Of a stretch of 64,000 nt of DNA, positions 43,866 through 52,669 are shown one piece after another (within the stretch, counting starts at the first letter, position 1; the number at the start of each line of letters is the position of its first letter). The notes beneath the pieces are model-generated. The model had not been told where the DNA came from, searched no databases, and saw only the letters and a program-made list of their open reading frames with translations. Position numbers and translations under genes: made by a program. Source of the DNA: Streptomyces longwoodensis (lineage in GTDB: Bacteria > Actinomycetota > Actinomycetes > Streptomycetales > Streptomycetaceae); assembly GCF_001514125.1 (NCBI RefSeq), contig NZ_KQ948550.1, forward strand, positions 1-64,000, read 5' to 3'.

Positions 43866-45172
43866 GGGGTCCTCACTTCGGGAACGGACAGGAGGGGGCG
43901 TTCGCGCAGGGCCGACCGCAGCTGCAGCCACCACAGGGCCGAGCCGCCGACGGTCGCGGCGGCGACGCCCCAGGCGGAGCCGACCGTGCCGGCCGCGGCC
44001 GCCCCGCCGAGGCCGCCGCCGACGTAGGCGGCGGACGCGAACAGCTGGCAGCGCAGGCTGCGCCGGGCCGCGCCGAGCGCGCGCAGCCCGGCCGCCGCGC
44101 CGGTGCCCAGTCCGGCGCCCGCGACACCGAGGGTGATCGGCACGATGAGCCGTGAGGCGGACGACCAGACGTCGCCGAGCACCAGCTCGCCGAGCCGGCC
44201 CGGCAGCAGCAGCAGCGCCCCGCCCCACAGCAGCGCGGCGCCGGCCTGGCCGCCGCCCAGCAGCAGGCAGAACGGGCGGAGCCGGTGCGGGGCCTGGCGC
44301 AGCACCCGGGCCGCCTCCGGGACGGTGACCAGCGACAGGCCCATCAGCACGGCGAGGAAGGGGCCCATCAGGAGCTCGGCGCCCCGCACCGCGCCCACCG
44401 CGCCGACCCCGACGATCGCGCCGAGCCCGTACGCCCGCAGCTGGCTCGCGCCGCTGAGGCTGACGTTCTCGACGAGGTACCGGTAGCCCAGGTCGCGCTG
44501 CTCGCGCAGCCACCCGCGGGCCCGGGCCGGACCGGGCCGCACCCCGGACTGGAGGCAGCCGTACCCGGCGGCCACCCAGGCGGAGGCGCCCCAGGCCAGC
44601 ACGAACGCGGCCACGGTGCCCACGTGGGCCGCCACCACCATGGCCGGGACCAGCGCCACGCACCACACGAGGTCGTTGACGAACGCCTTGCGCCCGGCGC
44701 CCGCCGCGAAGAACGAGAACCGCCAGGCGTCCTGCAGCAGCAACCCCGGCAGCGTGAGGCCGAGGCACAGGAACGCGGGCCCCACCCGGCCGCCGACCGC
44801 CGGTCCGGCCACCGCGCAGACCGCGCCGATGGCCGTGCCGACGCCCAGCGCGGTCCCCGTCGAGCGGACCACCGCCGCCCGCCAGGAGTCCTCCGGTACA
44901 CCGCTGAAGCGCACCACGAGCGGGTCGGTGGCCAGCCCGCGCGAGACGTTGAGCACCACGCCGTACGTCACCCAGGCCAGGCTGAACACGCCGAACGCGG
45001 TCACCCCCAGCGAACGGGCCACGTAGACGCCCACCACGAAGTTGCTGATGCTGGAGGCCGCCTGGTCGGCCAGGCCCCAGGACAGCCGCCCGGCGAGGGC
45101 ACGCCGGCCGCTGCGCCCGGCCGGCGCGGTCTCCCGCGCCGGCGGCGCCGTCTTCTCCCCCTCGGTGGTCAT
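43862..45172 (-). CDS. Wzx-like polysaccharide flippase
   Basis: This 436-residue integral membrane protein has about 12 helices of the MOP/polysaccharide-biosynthesis (Wzx, MATE-like) type. The first helices include GLADQAASSISNFVVGVYVAR, positions about 33-53, as in Wzx. It would move lipid-linked repeat units outward for polymerisation by the Wzy-like protein in the same operon. ATG 45172 lies 5 bp after the DUF4910 gene. Confidence 0.83.
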   Translation of the reverse strand: MTTEGEKTAPPARETAPAGRSGRRALAGRLSWGLADQAASSISNFVVGVYVARSLGVTAFGVFSLAWVTYGVVLNVSRGLATDPLVVRFSGVPEDSWRAAVVRSTGTALGVGTAIGAVCAVAGPAVGGRVGPAFLCLGLTLPGLLLQDAWRFSFFAAGAGRKAFVNDLVWCVALVPAMVVAAHVGTVAAFVLAWGASAWVAAGYGCLQSGVRPGPARARGWLREQRDLGYRYLVENVSLSGASQLRAYGLGAIVGVGAVGAVRGAELLMGPFLAVLMGLSLVTVPEAARVLRQAPHRLRPFCLLLGGGQAGAALLWGGALLLLPGRLGELVLGDVWSSASRLIVPITLGVAGAGLGTGAAAGLRALGAARRSLRCQLFASAAYVGGGLGGAAAAGTVGSAWGVAAATVGGSALWWLQLRSALRERPLLSVPEVRTP

Positions 45173-45177
45173 CGGTC

Positions 45178-46452
45178 TCACGCCTTGATCAGTCCGGCGC
45201 CGTGCAGCGCGTCCGCCGCCGCGGCGACGGTGGCGAACGGCAGCCCGGACCGCTCGGCGACGTCGAGCAGACCGTGCTCGCCGTCGGAGAGGCTGAGCAC
45301 CCAGAGCATCGCCATCTGGGCCTCCTTCGCGTCGCTGCGGCCGCCGAGCGCGTCGTACAGCCCGCGCCGGCCCAACTGGGGTTCGCCGTAGGGGCTGAGG
45401 TTGACGTACGCCCGGTCCCGGTCCAGCACGGAGAACGCCTCGCGGCACACGGCGAGCGTGTCCTCCATCGCCTCGGGCGAGACGAAGCCCAGGTCGTCCG
45501 CCGAGGTGTGGTACTCGGGGTAGCCGGCGTACGGGGTCCGGCTGAGCGAGCCCACCCCGAGGTCGAACCCGGGGGAGCAGAACTGCCGCTCGTCGTAGCC
45601 GTACGGGGTGAACTCGGTGACGCGGTGCGGCCGTCCGGAGGCGTCGAGCACGTGCCGCATCACCCGGTCGATCCCCGCGTCCCCGCGCCGGCTCCGCTTG
45701 TACGTCAACTGCCCCGAGTCACCGGCGCAGGCCAGCACGAGCCCGTGCCGGACCCGCTCCACCCGCTCCGCGTTGCGGGCCAGCCAGGTGATGGCGCCGA
45801 TGGTGCCGGGCGCGAACAGGAACCGGTACGTGTAGTACGGCGTGCCCTCCGCCAGCGCCCGGGCCAGGTACGTGGCCACCGCGATGCCGGCCAGGTTGTC
45901 GTTGGCCAGCGACGGGTGGCAGACGTGGCTGGAGACGATCACCTCGTCGGACACCTGGCCGGGCACCACGTGCTCGGCGTAACTGAGGTGCCCGTCGGCG
46001 AGGGTGGAGTCGATGCGCACCTCGTAGTCGCCGTCGGGCAGCGCGTCCAGGGTCTCCTGCGCCAGGCAGAAGCCCCAGTCGGGCCGGTAGTAACTCGTGC
46101 GGTAGGGAATCCACGTGGGGTGCTCGGGCAGGGTGTGCAGGTGCTCGCGCAGCTCGGACAGCGGCATGGTGCGCGCCACCGGCACGCTGTAGCCGAGCAC
46201 GTGCAGGCTGGACGCGGCGAAGTCGACGACCCGGCGGCCGGTGGCGTCGGCGACGTACGCGTCACGGATGTTCCACTCCTGGGGCACCGTCCAGTCGAGC
46301 ACCTGGGTGCCCGTCGGGACCTCGTGCCGCTGGAGCGGGATGTACTCGCCGACGATGTCCAGGGTGGCGCGCACCCCGTCGCCGGTGATGCTCCGGCACA
46401 GCGGGTACATCCGCTCCACCAGCGCGTACATCTCCTCGCCGGTTCCGGTCAC
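45178..46452 (-). CDS. DUF4910 aminopeptidase-like protein
   Basis: This 424-residue protein has an N-terminal helical segment [13 protein letters not shown], an M28/Zn-peptidase-like fold with [16 protein letters not shown] (metal-binding His/Asp) and [20 protein letters not shown] (about 300), and a C-terminal winged helix (about 365-424; [13 protein letters not shown]). Members occur in polysaccharide clusters beside sugar enzymes; no function is known to me. It may deacylate or cleave an amide on an aminosugar, which is inference. The GTG at 46452 overlaps the previous stop by 4 bp; GTG 46461 is an alternative. Confidence 0.86.
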   Translation of the reverse strand: MTGTGEEMYALVERMYPLCRSITGDGVRATLDIVGEYIPLQRHEVPTGTQVLDWTVPQEWNIRDAYVADATGRRVVDFAASSLHVLGYSVPVARTMPLSELREHLHTLPEHPTWIPYRTSYYRPDWGFCLAQETLDALPDGDYEVRIDSTLADGHLSYAEHVVPGQVSDEVIVSSHVCHPSLANDNLAGIAVATYLARALAEGTPYYTYRFLFAPGTIGAITWLARNAERVERVRHGLVLACAGDSGQLTYKRSRRGDAGIDRVMRHVLDASGRPHRVTEFTPYGYDERQFCSPGFDLGVGSLSRTPYAGYPEYHTSADDLGFVSPEAMEDTLAVCREAFSVLDRDRAYVNLSPYGEPQLGRRGLYDALGGRSDAKEAQMAMLWVLSLSDGEHGLLDVAERSGLPFATVAAAADALHGAGLIKA

Positions 46453-47474
46453 GCGCGCCACCGCAGGGTGTCGTCGACCGTGCCCGCCCCGGACGCCGCG
46501 CGCAGCACCGCCAGCCGGGTGAAGCGCTGCTCGAAGGCCTCACGGGTCAGCCCGTGCGCGCGGTAGGCGTCGGCGAGTTCGAGCGCGCCCCGCTTGACCG
46601 TCCACTCGCAGTCGAAGCCCGGGACGGCCGCGCGGAACCGGGAGAAGTCCACCCGGTAGGACCGCGGGTCGGCGCCGTTCTCGCCGGTGATGACCACCTC
46701 GGAGCCCGGCACCGCCTCCGCGACCTGCGCGGCGATCTCGGCGACCGTCACGTTGTTGGTCTCGCTGCCGATGTTGAACGCCCGGTCGTGCACCGCCTCG
46801 CGCGGCGCGGTCAGCGCGGCCGTGAACGCCCGCGCGATGTCGGCCGCGTGCACCAGGGGGCGCCACGGCGTGCCGTCGGACAGCACCAGCACCTCGCCGG
46901 ACAGCAGCGCGTGGCCCACCAGGTTGTTCAGCACGATGTCCGCGCGCAGCCGCGGCGAGAACCCGAACGCGGTGGCGTTGCGCAGGTACACGGGGCTGAA
47001 GTCGCCGTCGGCCAGCTCGTGCAGGTCGTCCTCGACGCGCACCTTCGACTCCGCGTACGGCGTCACCGGGCGCAACGGGGCTTCCTCGGCGACCAGTTCG
47101 TCGCCGCCGGCGGCGCCGTACACCGAGCAGGTCGACGCGTACAGGAAGCGGCCCACCCCGGCGTCGCGGGCGAGGCGGGCCAGCCGTACCGACGCGTGGT
47201 GGTTGATGTCGTAGGTGAGGTCGGGCGCCAGCGCGCCCAGCGGGTCGTTGGACAGCGCCGCCAGGTGGATCACCGCGTCCACCCCCGCCACGTGCTCGGC
47301 GGTGACGTCGCGCAGGTCCACCCGGTGCCCGGGCGGGTCGGCGGGCCGCGGGCCCAGCACGCAGTCGGCGAACAGTCCGGCGTCCAGGCCGACGACCTCG
47401 TGCCCGGCGGCCGCGAGGACCGGGGCCATCACGGTGCCCAGGTAGCCCTGGTGTCCGGTCAGGAGTACGCGCAT
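46449..47474 (-). CDS. NAD-dependent epimerase/dehydratase (extended SDR)
   Basis: This 341-residue short-chain dehydrogenase has GxxGxxG at 7-13 (GHQGYLG), catalytic Y139-x3-K143 (YAESK) and the middle motif STCSVYG at 113-119. Sugar-nucleotide 4,6-dehydratases instead carry T-D-E there, so this protein more likely acts as a 4-epimerase or ketoreductase. [19 protein letters not shown] and [14 protein letters not shown] place it with sugar epimerases. ATG 47474 lies 3 bp after the deacetylase gene. Confidence 0.9.
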   Translation of the reverse strand: MRVLLTGHQGYLGTVMAPVLAAAGHEVVGLDAGLFADCVLGPRPADPPGHRVDLRDVTAEHVAGVDAVIHLAALSNDPLGALAPDLTYDINHHASVRLARLARDAGVGRFLYASTCSVYGAAGGDELVAEEAPLRPVTPYAESKVRVEDDLHELADGDFSPVYLRNATAFGFSPRLRADIVLNNLVGHALLSGEVLVLSDGTPWRPLVHAADIARAFTAALTAPREAVHDRAFNIGSETNNVTVAEIAAQVAEAVPGSEVVITGENGADPRSYRVDFSRFRAAVPGFDCEWTVKRGALELADAYRAHGLTREAFEQRFTRLAVLRAASGAGTVDDTLRWRA

Positions 47475-47477
47475 GGT

Positions 47478-48125
47478 TCAACCCCCCAGGTTGAGCGTGA
47501 GTTTGGTGACGGCGAACGCCTCGGCGTAGCGCGCGTGGCATTCGATGCCGCGGATCCGTGCCAGCCCGAGGAAGGCCTCCCGGTCGTACCAGGGCCGGCC
47601 GCGCTGCGAGGGGTAGTGCTCCTGGAGCAGGCGCACCTTGTCCTCGGCGGTCTCGGGCGACAGCGGCTGGTAGGCCGCCGGACGGCCGAGGTCGCCGTCC
47701 CACTTGACGATCTCGTAGCCGAGGACCAGGTGGTCGCGGAAGGCGGTCGGCACCAGCTGGGCCAGGTGACGGTGGTCCTGGTGGGCGTCGTCGGTGCGCG
47801 GGGCCAGGACCAGGTCCGGGTCGCCCTGTGCGCGCAGCTCCTCGACGGCGGCCTTGGCCTCGTCCCAGTGCACCGGGACCCGCCCGTCGGGCAGCTTGAG
47901 CACGGTCAGCCGCAGGTCGGCGCCCGGGCAGAAGGCGGCCAGCGCGGCCCGCTCCTCCTCCTCGCGCTCCCCGCCGCCGCCGGTCAGCACCAGCGCGTCC
48001 ACCCGCAGGCCCGGCCGGGCCCGGCAGAGCGTCAGCAGGGTGCCGCCGGCGCCGATGGCGATGTCGTCGCAGTGCGCGCCCACCGCCACGATCCGGTCGA
48101 CGCGTCCCGCGCCGAGCCGGATCAC
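47478..48125 (-). CDS. PIG-L family deacetylase
   Basis: This 215-residue zinc-dependent N-deacetylase (LmbE/PIG-L) removes acetyl from N-acetyl sugars. The metal site GAHCDDIAIG has H18, D20 and D21 (the usual AHPDDE has C for P here), and the distal HQDHRHL motif is near residue 119. GTG 48125 overlaps the nucleotidyltransferase stop by 4 bp. In the cassette it may unmask an amino group for later acylation. Confidence 0.9.
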   Translation of the reverse strand: MIRLGAGRVDRIVAVGAHCDDIAIGAGGTLLTLCRARPGLRVDALVLTGGGGEREEEERAALAAFCPGADLRLTVLKLPDGRVPVHWDEAKAAVEELRAQGDPDLVLAPRTDDAHQDHRHLAQLVPTAFRDHLVLGYEIVKWDGDLGRPAAYQPLSPETAEDKVRLLQEHYPSQRGRPWYDREAFLGLARIRGIECHARYAEAFAVTKLTLNLGG

Positions 48126-48931
48126 GCGGTCCCCACGGCGACGGGCCGGCCCGCGTCGTCCCGCTCCCACACGGCCCACGGGCGCTCGCCGCGGGTGTAC
48201 GCCTCGTCGAGCGCGGCGCGCTCCTTCACCGTGTCGGTCGGCTTCCAGAAGCCGCGGTGCTGGTGGGCCACCAGCCGCCCCCGCTTGGCGAGTTGCGCGC
48301 AGCCGTCGGCGACCAGGTCCCCGCCCTCGGGGATGTGGTCGAAGACCTCCTGGCGCAGCACGAAGTAGCCGCCGTTCTCCCACAGCGGCAGCTCGCTCAC
48401 CGGGGTGATCCCGCCGACCAGGCCGTCCTCGCCCAGCTCCACGCAGTGGAACGACGACTGCGGTGGCACCACCATCATCGACGCGCCCGCGTCACGCCGG
48501 GAGAACCGGTCGATCATCTCCGGCAGCGGGGCGTCGGTGAGCACGTCGGCGTAGTTGGCGAGGAACATCTCGTCGCCGTCCAGGTAGGGCCGCACCCGGC
48601 GCAGCCGCTCGCCGATCGGCGACTCGATGCCGGTCTGCACGAACGTGATCGTCCAGGAGGCGATGTCGGTGGACAGCAGCTCCGTGCGCCCGCCGCGCAG
48701 CACGAAGTCGTTGGACGTCGTCTCCTCGTAGTTGAGGAAGAAGTCCTTGATGTGGTGGGCGCCGTAGCCGAGGCACAGGATGAACTCGGTGTGCCCGAAG
48801 TGCGCGTAGTAGCGCATCACGTGCCAGATCAGCGGGCGCGGACCGACCATCGCCATCGGCTTGGGCACGTCGTCGGCGGACCCGTTGCGCATCCGCATCC
48901 CGTAACCGCCGCAGAACAGCACGACCTTCAT
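48122..48931 (-). CDS. Glucose-1-phosphate cytidylyltransferase-like protein
   Basis: This 269-residue sugar nucleotidyltransferase resembles RfbF. The nucleotide-binding segment is CGGYGMRMR (7-15), differing from the usual GGxGTR, and KPM (24-26), WHVMRYYAHFG and ILCLGYGAHHIKDFF match RfbF-type enzymes. It would make CDP- or another NDP-hexose to feed the sugar cassette. ATG 48931 overlaps the methyltransferase stop (ATGA). Nucleotide specificity is not proven. Confidence 0.87.
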   Translation of the reverse strand: MKVVLFCGGYGMRMRNGSADDVPKPMAMVGPRPLIWHVMRYYAHFGHTEFILCLGYGAHHIKDFFLNYEETTSNDFVLRGGRTELLSTDIASWTITFVQTGIESPIGERLRRVRPYLDGDEMFLANYADVLTDAPLPEMIDRFSRRDAGASMMVVPPQSSFHCVELGEDGLVGGITPVSELPLWENGGYFVLRQEVFDHIPEGGDLVADGCAQLAKRGRLVAHQHRGFWKPTDTVKERAALDEAYTRGERPWAVWERDDAGRPVAVGTA

Positions 48932-50163
48932 GACGTCACCTCGACAATGCTCAGTTCCGGGATGGGGAAGACGAGCCGGCCGCCCCACTCGTGCACGTAC
49001 GACAGCTGCTCGACCAGCTCGGCCCGCAGGTTCCAGGGCAGCACCAGCACGTAGTCGGGCCGGTCGACGGCAATCTGCTCGGGCGGCAGGACCGGGATGC
49101 GGGTGCCGGGGGTGAACCGGCCGTGCTTGTACGGGTTGCGGTCGACCGTGTACGGCAGCAGGTCGGGCCGGATGCCGCAGTGGTTGAGCAGGGTGTTGCC
49201 CTTGCCGGGGGCGCCGTAGCCGACGACCGTCTCGCCGCGCTCGGCCGCCTCGATCAGGAACTTCAGCAGGTCGCGGCGCACCTTGGCCACCCGGGCGGAG
49301 AACTCCGTGTACCCGGACAGCTCCTGGAGCCCGGCGGCCTTCTCCCGGGCCAGCACGTCGGCCACCCGGTCGCTGGGCTCGCCGGCCACCTCCTCGGGGC
49401 GGGCCCACAGCCGGATCGAGCCGCCGTGCGTGGGCACCAGCTCGACGTCCACCAGGGCCAGTCCGCCGCTCGCCAGGGCCCGGACCGCGGCCGCGACCGT
49501 GTAGTACTGGAAGTGCTCGTGGTAGATCGTGTCGTACTGGTTCTCCTCGATCAGCGTCAGCAGGTGCTGCACCTCGATCGAGACCCAGCCGTCGTCGGCG
49601 ACCAGGGCCCGCAGGCCCCGGGTGAAGCCGATGACGTCGGGGATGTGCGCGTACACGTTGTTGGCGACGACCAGGTCCGCCGGGCCGTGCTCGGCGCGCA
49701 CCCCGGCGCCCGTGTCCGGGTCGAGGAACGCGGTGAGCGTGGGCACGCCCGCCTCGCGCGCCGCGGCCCCGACGTTCACCGACGGCTCGACGCCCAGGCA
49801 GCGGATCCCCCGGTCCACCACGTGCTTGAGCAGGTAGCCGTCGTTGCTCGCGACCTCCACCACGAACGCGTCGGGGCCGAGGCCCAGCCGTCCGACCGCG
49901 CCGTCGACGAAGGCCCGCGCGTGCTCCACCCACGACGTCGAGTACGAGGAGAAGTACGCGTACTCCTGGAACGTCTCCTCCGGTGTGATCAGCGGCGGGA
50001 TCTGCGCCAGCCAGCAGTCGGTGCACACCCGCAGGTGCAGCGGGTACGCCGGCTCCGGCCGGTCGAGCTGGTCCGCGGCGAGAAAACTCTCACACGGTGG
50101 TGTGGCCCCGAGGTCGACGACGCTGGCCATCGCCTCCGAGCCGCACAGTCGGCATCGTGTCAT
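48928..50163 (-). CDS. Sugar C-methyltransferase (TylCIII/NovU-like)
   Basis: This 411-residue SAM-dependent enzyme of three parts has an N-terminal zinc domain (C4-x2-C7, C47-x2-C50), a central SAM fold with VVEVASNDGYL (101-111) and a C-terminal domain with GYGAPGKGNTLLN. YHEHFQYYT is the family active-site signature. Relatives methylate C3 (or C5) of 4-keto-deoxysugar nucleotides, giving branched sugars. ATG 50163 overlaps the GT4 stop. It implies a branched C-methyl sugar in this polymer. Confidence 0.9.
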   Translation of the reverse strand: MTRCRLCGSEAMASVVDLGATPPCESFLAADQLDRPEPAYPLHLRVCTDCWLAQIPPLITPEETFQEYAYFSSYSTSWVEHARAFVDGAVGRLGLGPDAFVVEVASNDGYLLKHVVDRGIRCLGVEPSVNVGAAAREAGVPTLTAFLDPDTGAGVRAEHGPADLVVANNVYAHIPDVIGFTRGLRALVADDGWVSIEVQHLLTLIEENQYDTIYHEHFQYYTVAAAVRALASGGLALVDVELVPTHGGSIRLWARPEEVAGEPSDRVADVLAREKAAGLQELSGYTEFSARVAKVRRDLLKFLIEAAERGETVVGYGAPGKGNTLLNHCGIRPDLLPYTVDRNPYKHGRFTPGTRIPVLPPEQIAVDRPDYVLVLPWNLRAELVEQLSYVHEWGGRLVFPIPELSIVEVTS

Positions 50164-51401
50164 CTGCTGTCCCCATCCCCCCTGCCCGCGCGGGAGTCCC
50201 CACCGCGAGCCAGTGCCGACCGCCCCGCGATCGCGGTGCGGTACTCCTCCAGCAGGCGCTCCAGCCCGACGGCCGGGCTGAAGTCCTGTTCGTACCGGCG
50301 CCGGGCCGCCCGCCCCATCTCCCGGCCCCCGTCCGGCGCCGCCGTGATCCGGCGCAGACGGGACGCGAGCGACGCGGCGTCGTTCGGCCGGTGCAGCAGG
50401 CCGGTCACCCCGTCCTCGACGAGTTCGACGAAGGCGCCGTGCCCGGCGGCGACGGTCGGCACGCCGGCCGCCATCGCCTCCACGACCACCAGCCCGAACG
50501 CCTCCAGCCAGGTCGACGGCGCGACCACGGCCACCGACCGCGCGATGGCCTCGCGGCACTGCGCGGTGTCGTACAGGCCGACGTAGCGCACGTCGTCCCG
50601 GCCGGCCGCCCAGGCCGTCACCTCCGGCTCCAGCGGGCCCGTCCCGGCGATCACCAGCGGCACGCCCACCCCGCCGTCGGCGGCGAGCGCGTCCCACGCG
50701 GCCATCAGCAGCCGTACGCCCTTGGCCTCCGCGAGCCGCCCCAGGTACAGCAGGTGCTCGCCGGGCTCGGTGCGCACGGTGCCCGGGTCGGGCACGAAGT
50801 TGTGCTTCACCGCGAGCCGTCCGGCGGGCATCCCGGCGCGGACCAGCACGTCGCGCTGGGCCGCCGAGATGCACAGGAACCGCTCCACGCCCGACCACCA
50901 GCGCCGCCGGTTGGCCGACAGGCTGACCGCGAGCGGCACGGTCGCCAGGCGCGAGCCCCGGTAGCAGCCGTGCCGCACGGCCGGCAGCGGCGTGGCCCCG
51001 ACGCACTCGGCGCACGGCCGCCCCTCCCGCTGCAGCGTGCCGGGCGGGCAGACCTGGGTGTAGTTGTGCAGCGTCGCCACGGCGGGCACGCCCGCGTCGG
51101 CGCAGGCGGCCAGCACCGCGGGGGACAGCAGCGGGAAGACGTTGTGGACGTGCACCACGTCGGGCCGCTCGGCGCGCAGCCGAGCCGCGAGCTCCGTGCG
51201 CACCCCCGGGTTCCACGGCACCAGCAGCGGCACCGCGGCCTTGCCCAGCAGGGACCGGCCGGCGATGTCGTCGCTGCGCCGCTCGAACACCCCGACCCGG
51301 TGGCCGCCCTCGCGCAGCAGGGCCACCTCCTGGTCGACGACCTTGTTCTCGCCGCTCGGCTGCGCCGAGCCGTAGCGGTTGTGCACCACGAGCACGTGCA
51401 T
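50160..51401 (-). CDS. Family 4 glycosyltransferase
   Basis: This 413-residue GT-B enzyme has an N-terminal LVVHNRYGSAQPSGENKVV and DVVHVHNVFPLLSP. Its C-terminal donor site includes LYLGRLAEAKGV and PSTWLEAFGLVVVEAMAAGVPTV (EX7E). A cysteine-rich middle (CPPG, CAEC) is common in WcaL-like transferases. It adds a sugar during repeat assembly. ATG 51401 is 2 bp after the Wzy-like gene. Confidence 0.9.
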   Translation of the reverse strand: MHVLVVHNRYGSAQPSGENKVVDQEVALLREGGHRVGVFERRSDDIAGRSLLGKAAVPLLVPWNPGVRTELAARLRAERPDVVHVHNVFPLLSPAVLAACADAGVPAVATLHNYTQVCPPGTLQREGRPCAECVGATPLPAVRHGCYRGSRLATVPLAVSLSANRRRWWSGVERFLCISAAQRDVLVRAGMPAGRLAVKHNFVPDPGTVRTEPGEHLLYLGRLAEAKGVRLLMAAWDALAADGGVGVPLVIAGTGPLEPEVTAWAAGRDDVRYVGLYDTAQCREAIARSVAVVAPSTWLEAFGLVVVEAMAAGVPTVAAGHGAFVELVEDGVTGLLHRPNDAASLASRLRRITAAPDGGREMGRAARRRYEQDFSPAVGLERLLEEYRTAIAGRSALARGGDSRAGRGDGDSR

Positions 51402-51403
51402 GG

Positions 51404-52669
51404 TCAGGACACTTCCGTTCTCCGGGCCCACGTGGGGACGCGTCGGCGGGGCACCCCGGGCGCCGGCGGCGGACCGGCCGGGACGGGCGTCGCCAGCAGC
51501 GAGGCGGCCACCGTGAGGTGCAGCAGGTACGGGGAGGCGTCGCCCAGTCCGGCCTCGGTGTACGACGCGATCGCGCAGTAGCTGATCAGGAAGATCGCGC
51601 AGGCCCGCGCCAGCGACGGCGGCCGCAGCAGCGCCACGCCGCCCAGCACCAGGACGATCGCCGCCACCAGGCCGACGCCGATCGCGCCCTGCTCGTGGTA
51701 GACGGCCAGCCAGCTGTTGTCGATCGGCAGGCCGCCGTACGACTTGTCGCCCAGGCCCACCCCGAACAGGTACTCGGTGGTGCTGCGGGGCGCCGACAGC
51801 AGCGCGTCCCAGACCTTGGCCCGGCCGGTGAGGCTGGTGAAGTTCTCCTTGCTCTGCCCGCGCAGGAACCACGCCTGCAGCGCGGAGCCGAGCACCACCG
51901 CGGTCACCGTGCCGCCCACCACCGCCCAGGCGAAGAACCGGCGGGCGGCGGCGCTGGTCAGCACCAGCGAGCCGATGGCCAGCGCCAGCCCGAGCAGCAG
52001 GCCCAGGGTGGCCGTGCGGGTGTGGGTCAGCGCGAGCAGGACCAGGGACGGCACGATCACCACGGTCGCGCTGGTCCGGTCGGTGCGGCGGCCCATCAGC
52101 AGCAGCACGGTGAGCCCTATGATCACCGCCGCGTACTGGCCGATCTGCGGCGGGGTGAGCGGCCACAGCGCGCCGACCAGCCGCCCGCCGTACAGGTCGG
52201 GCAGGGCGGCACCGGGGGAGAGCACCAGACCGGCGGCGACCGAGCCGAGCACCGCGAAGTACATCCGGATGTGGTGCCGCACGAACGTCATGTCGCCGTC
52301 CCACCAGCGGCTGACCAGCCACAGCGTGCCCACGAACACGGCCAGCCGGAAGCAGCGGAACAGCGCGCCGAACCCCGACTCCAGGTGCACGCTGGAGATC
52401 ACGCTCAGCGCCAGCAGCAGCGTGAGCAGCAGCAGGAAGGCGCTGGACCGCACCCGCAGCCGCAGGTTCAGCGCGAGCGCCAGGGTGAACGCGGCGACCA
52501 GCGAGCCCATCGTGACCATCTGGATGAGCGAGCGGGGCAGCGGCACGATGGTCTTCGCCCCGGCGGAGCCCAGGGTGTTCAGGACCAGCAGCCCCCACAC
52601 GACCGCCACCGGCGCCGGCGTGGGCTCCGTGCGGATCTCCTCGGCCGTTCCCGTGCGCATCTCAACCAC
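51404..52669 (-). CDS. Wzy/O-antigen-ligase-like polymerase
   Basis: This 421-residue membrane protein has about ten helices. The Wzy_C region includes YLFGVGLGDKSYG and IDNSWLAVYHEQGAIGVG, resembling the HNxxLxxxxxxG motif of ligases and polymerases. As the only such protein in the operon it probably polymerises flipped repeat units. GTG 52669, with GGGGAC upstream, overlaps the previous stop by 8 bp; ATG 52660 is an alternative. Confidence 0.84.
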   Translation of the reverse strand: MVEMRTGTAEEIRTEPTPAPVAVVWGLLVLNTLGSAGAKTIVPLPRSLIQMVTMGSLVAAFTLALALNLRLRVRSSAFLLLLTLLLALSVISSVHLESGFGALFRCFRLAVFVGTLWLVSRWWDGDMTFVRHHIRMYFAVLGSVAAGLVLSPGAALPDLYGGRLVGALWPLTPPQIGQYAAVIIGLTVLLLMGRRTDRTSATVVIVPSLVLLALTHTRTATLGLLLGLALAIGSLVLTSAAARRFFAWAVVGGTVTAVVLGSALQAWFLRGQSKENFTSLTGRAKVWDALLSAPRSTTEYLFGVGLGDKSYGGLPIDNSWLAVYHEQGAIGVGLVAAIVLVLGGVALLRPPSLARACAIFLISYCAIASYTEAGLGDASPYLLHLTVAASLLATPVPAGPPPAPGVPRRRVPTWARRTEVS

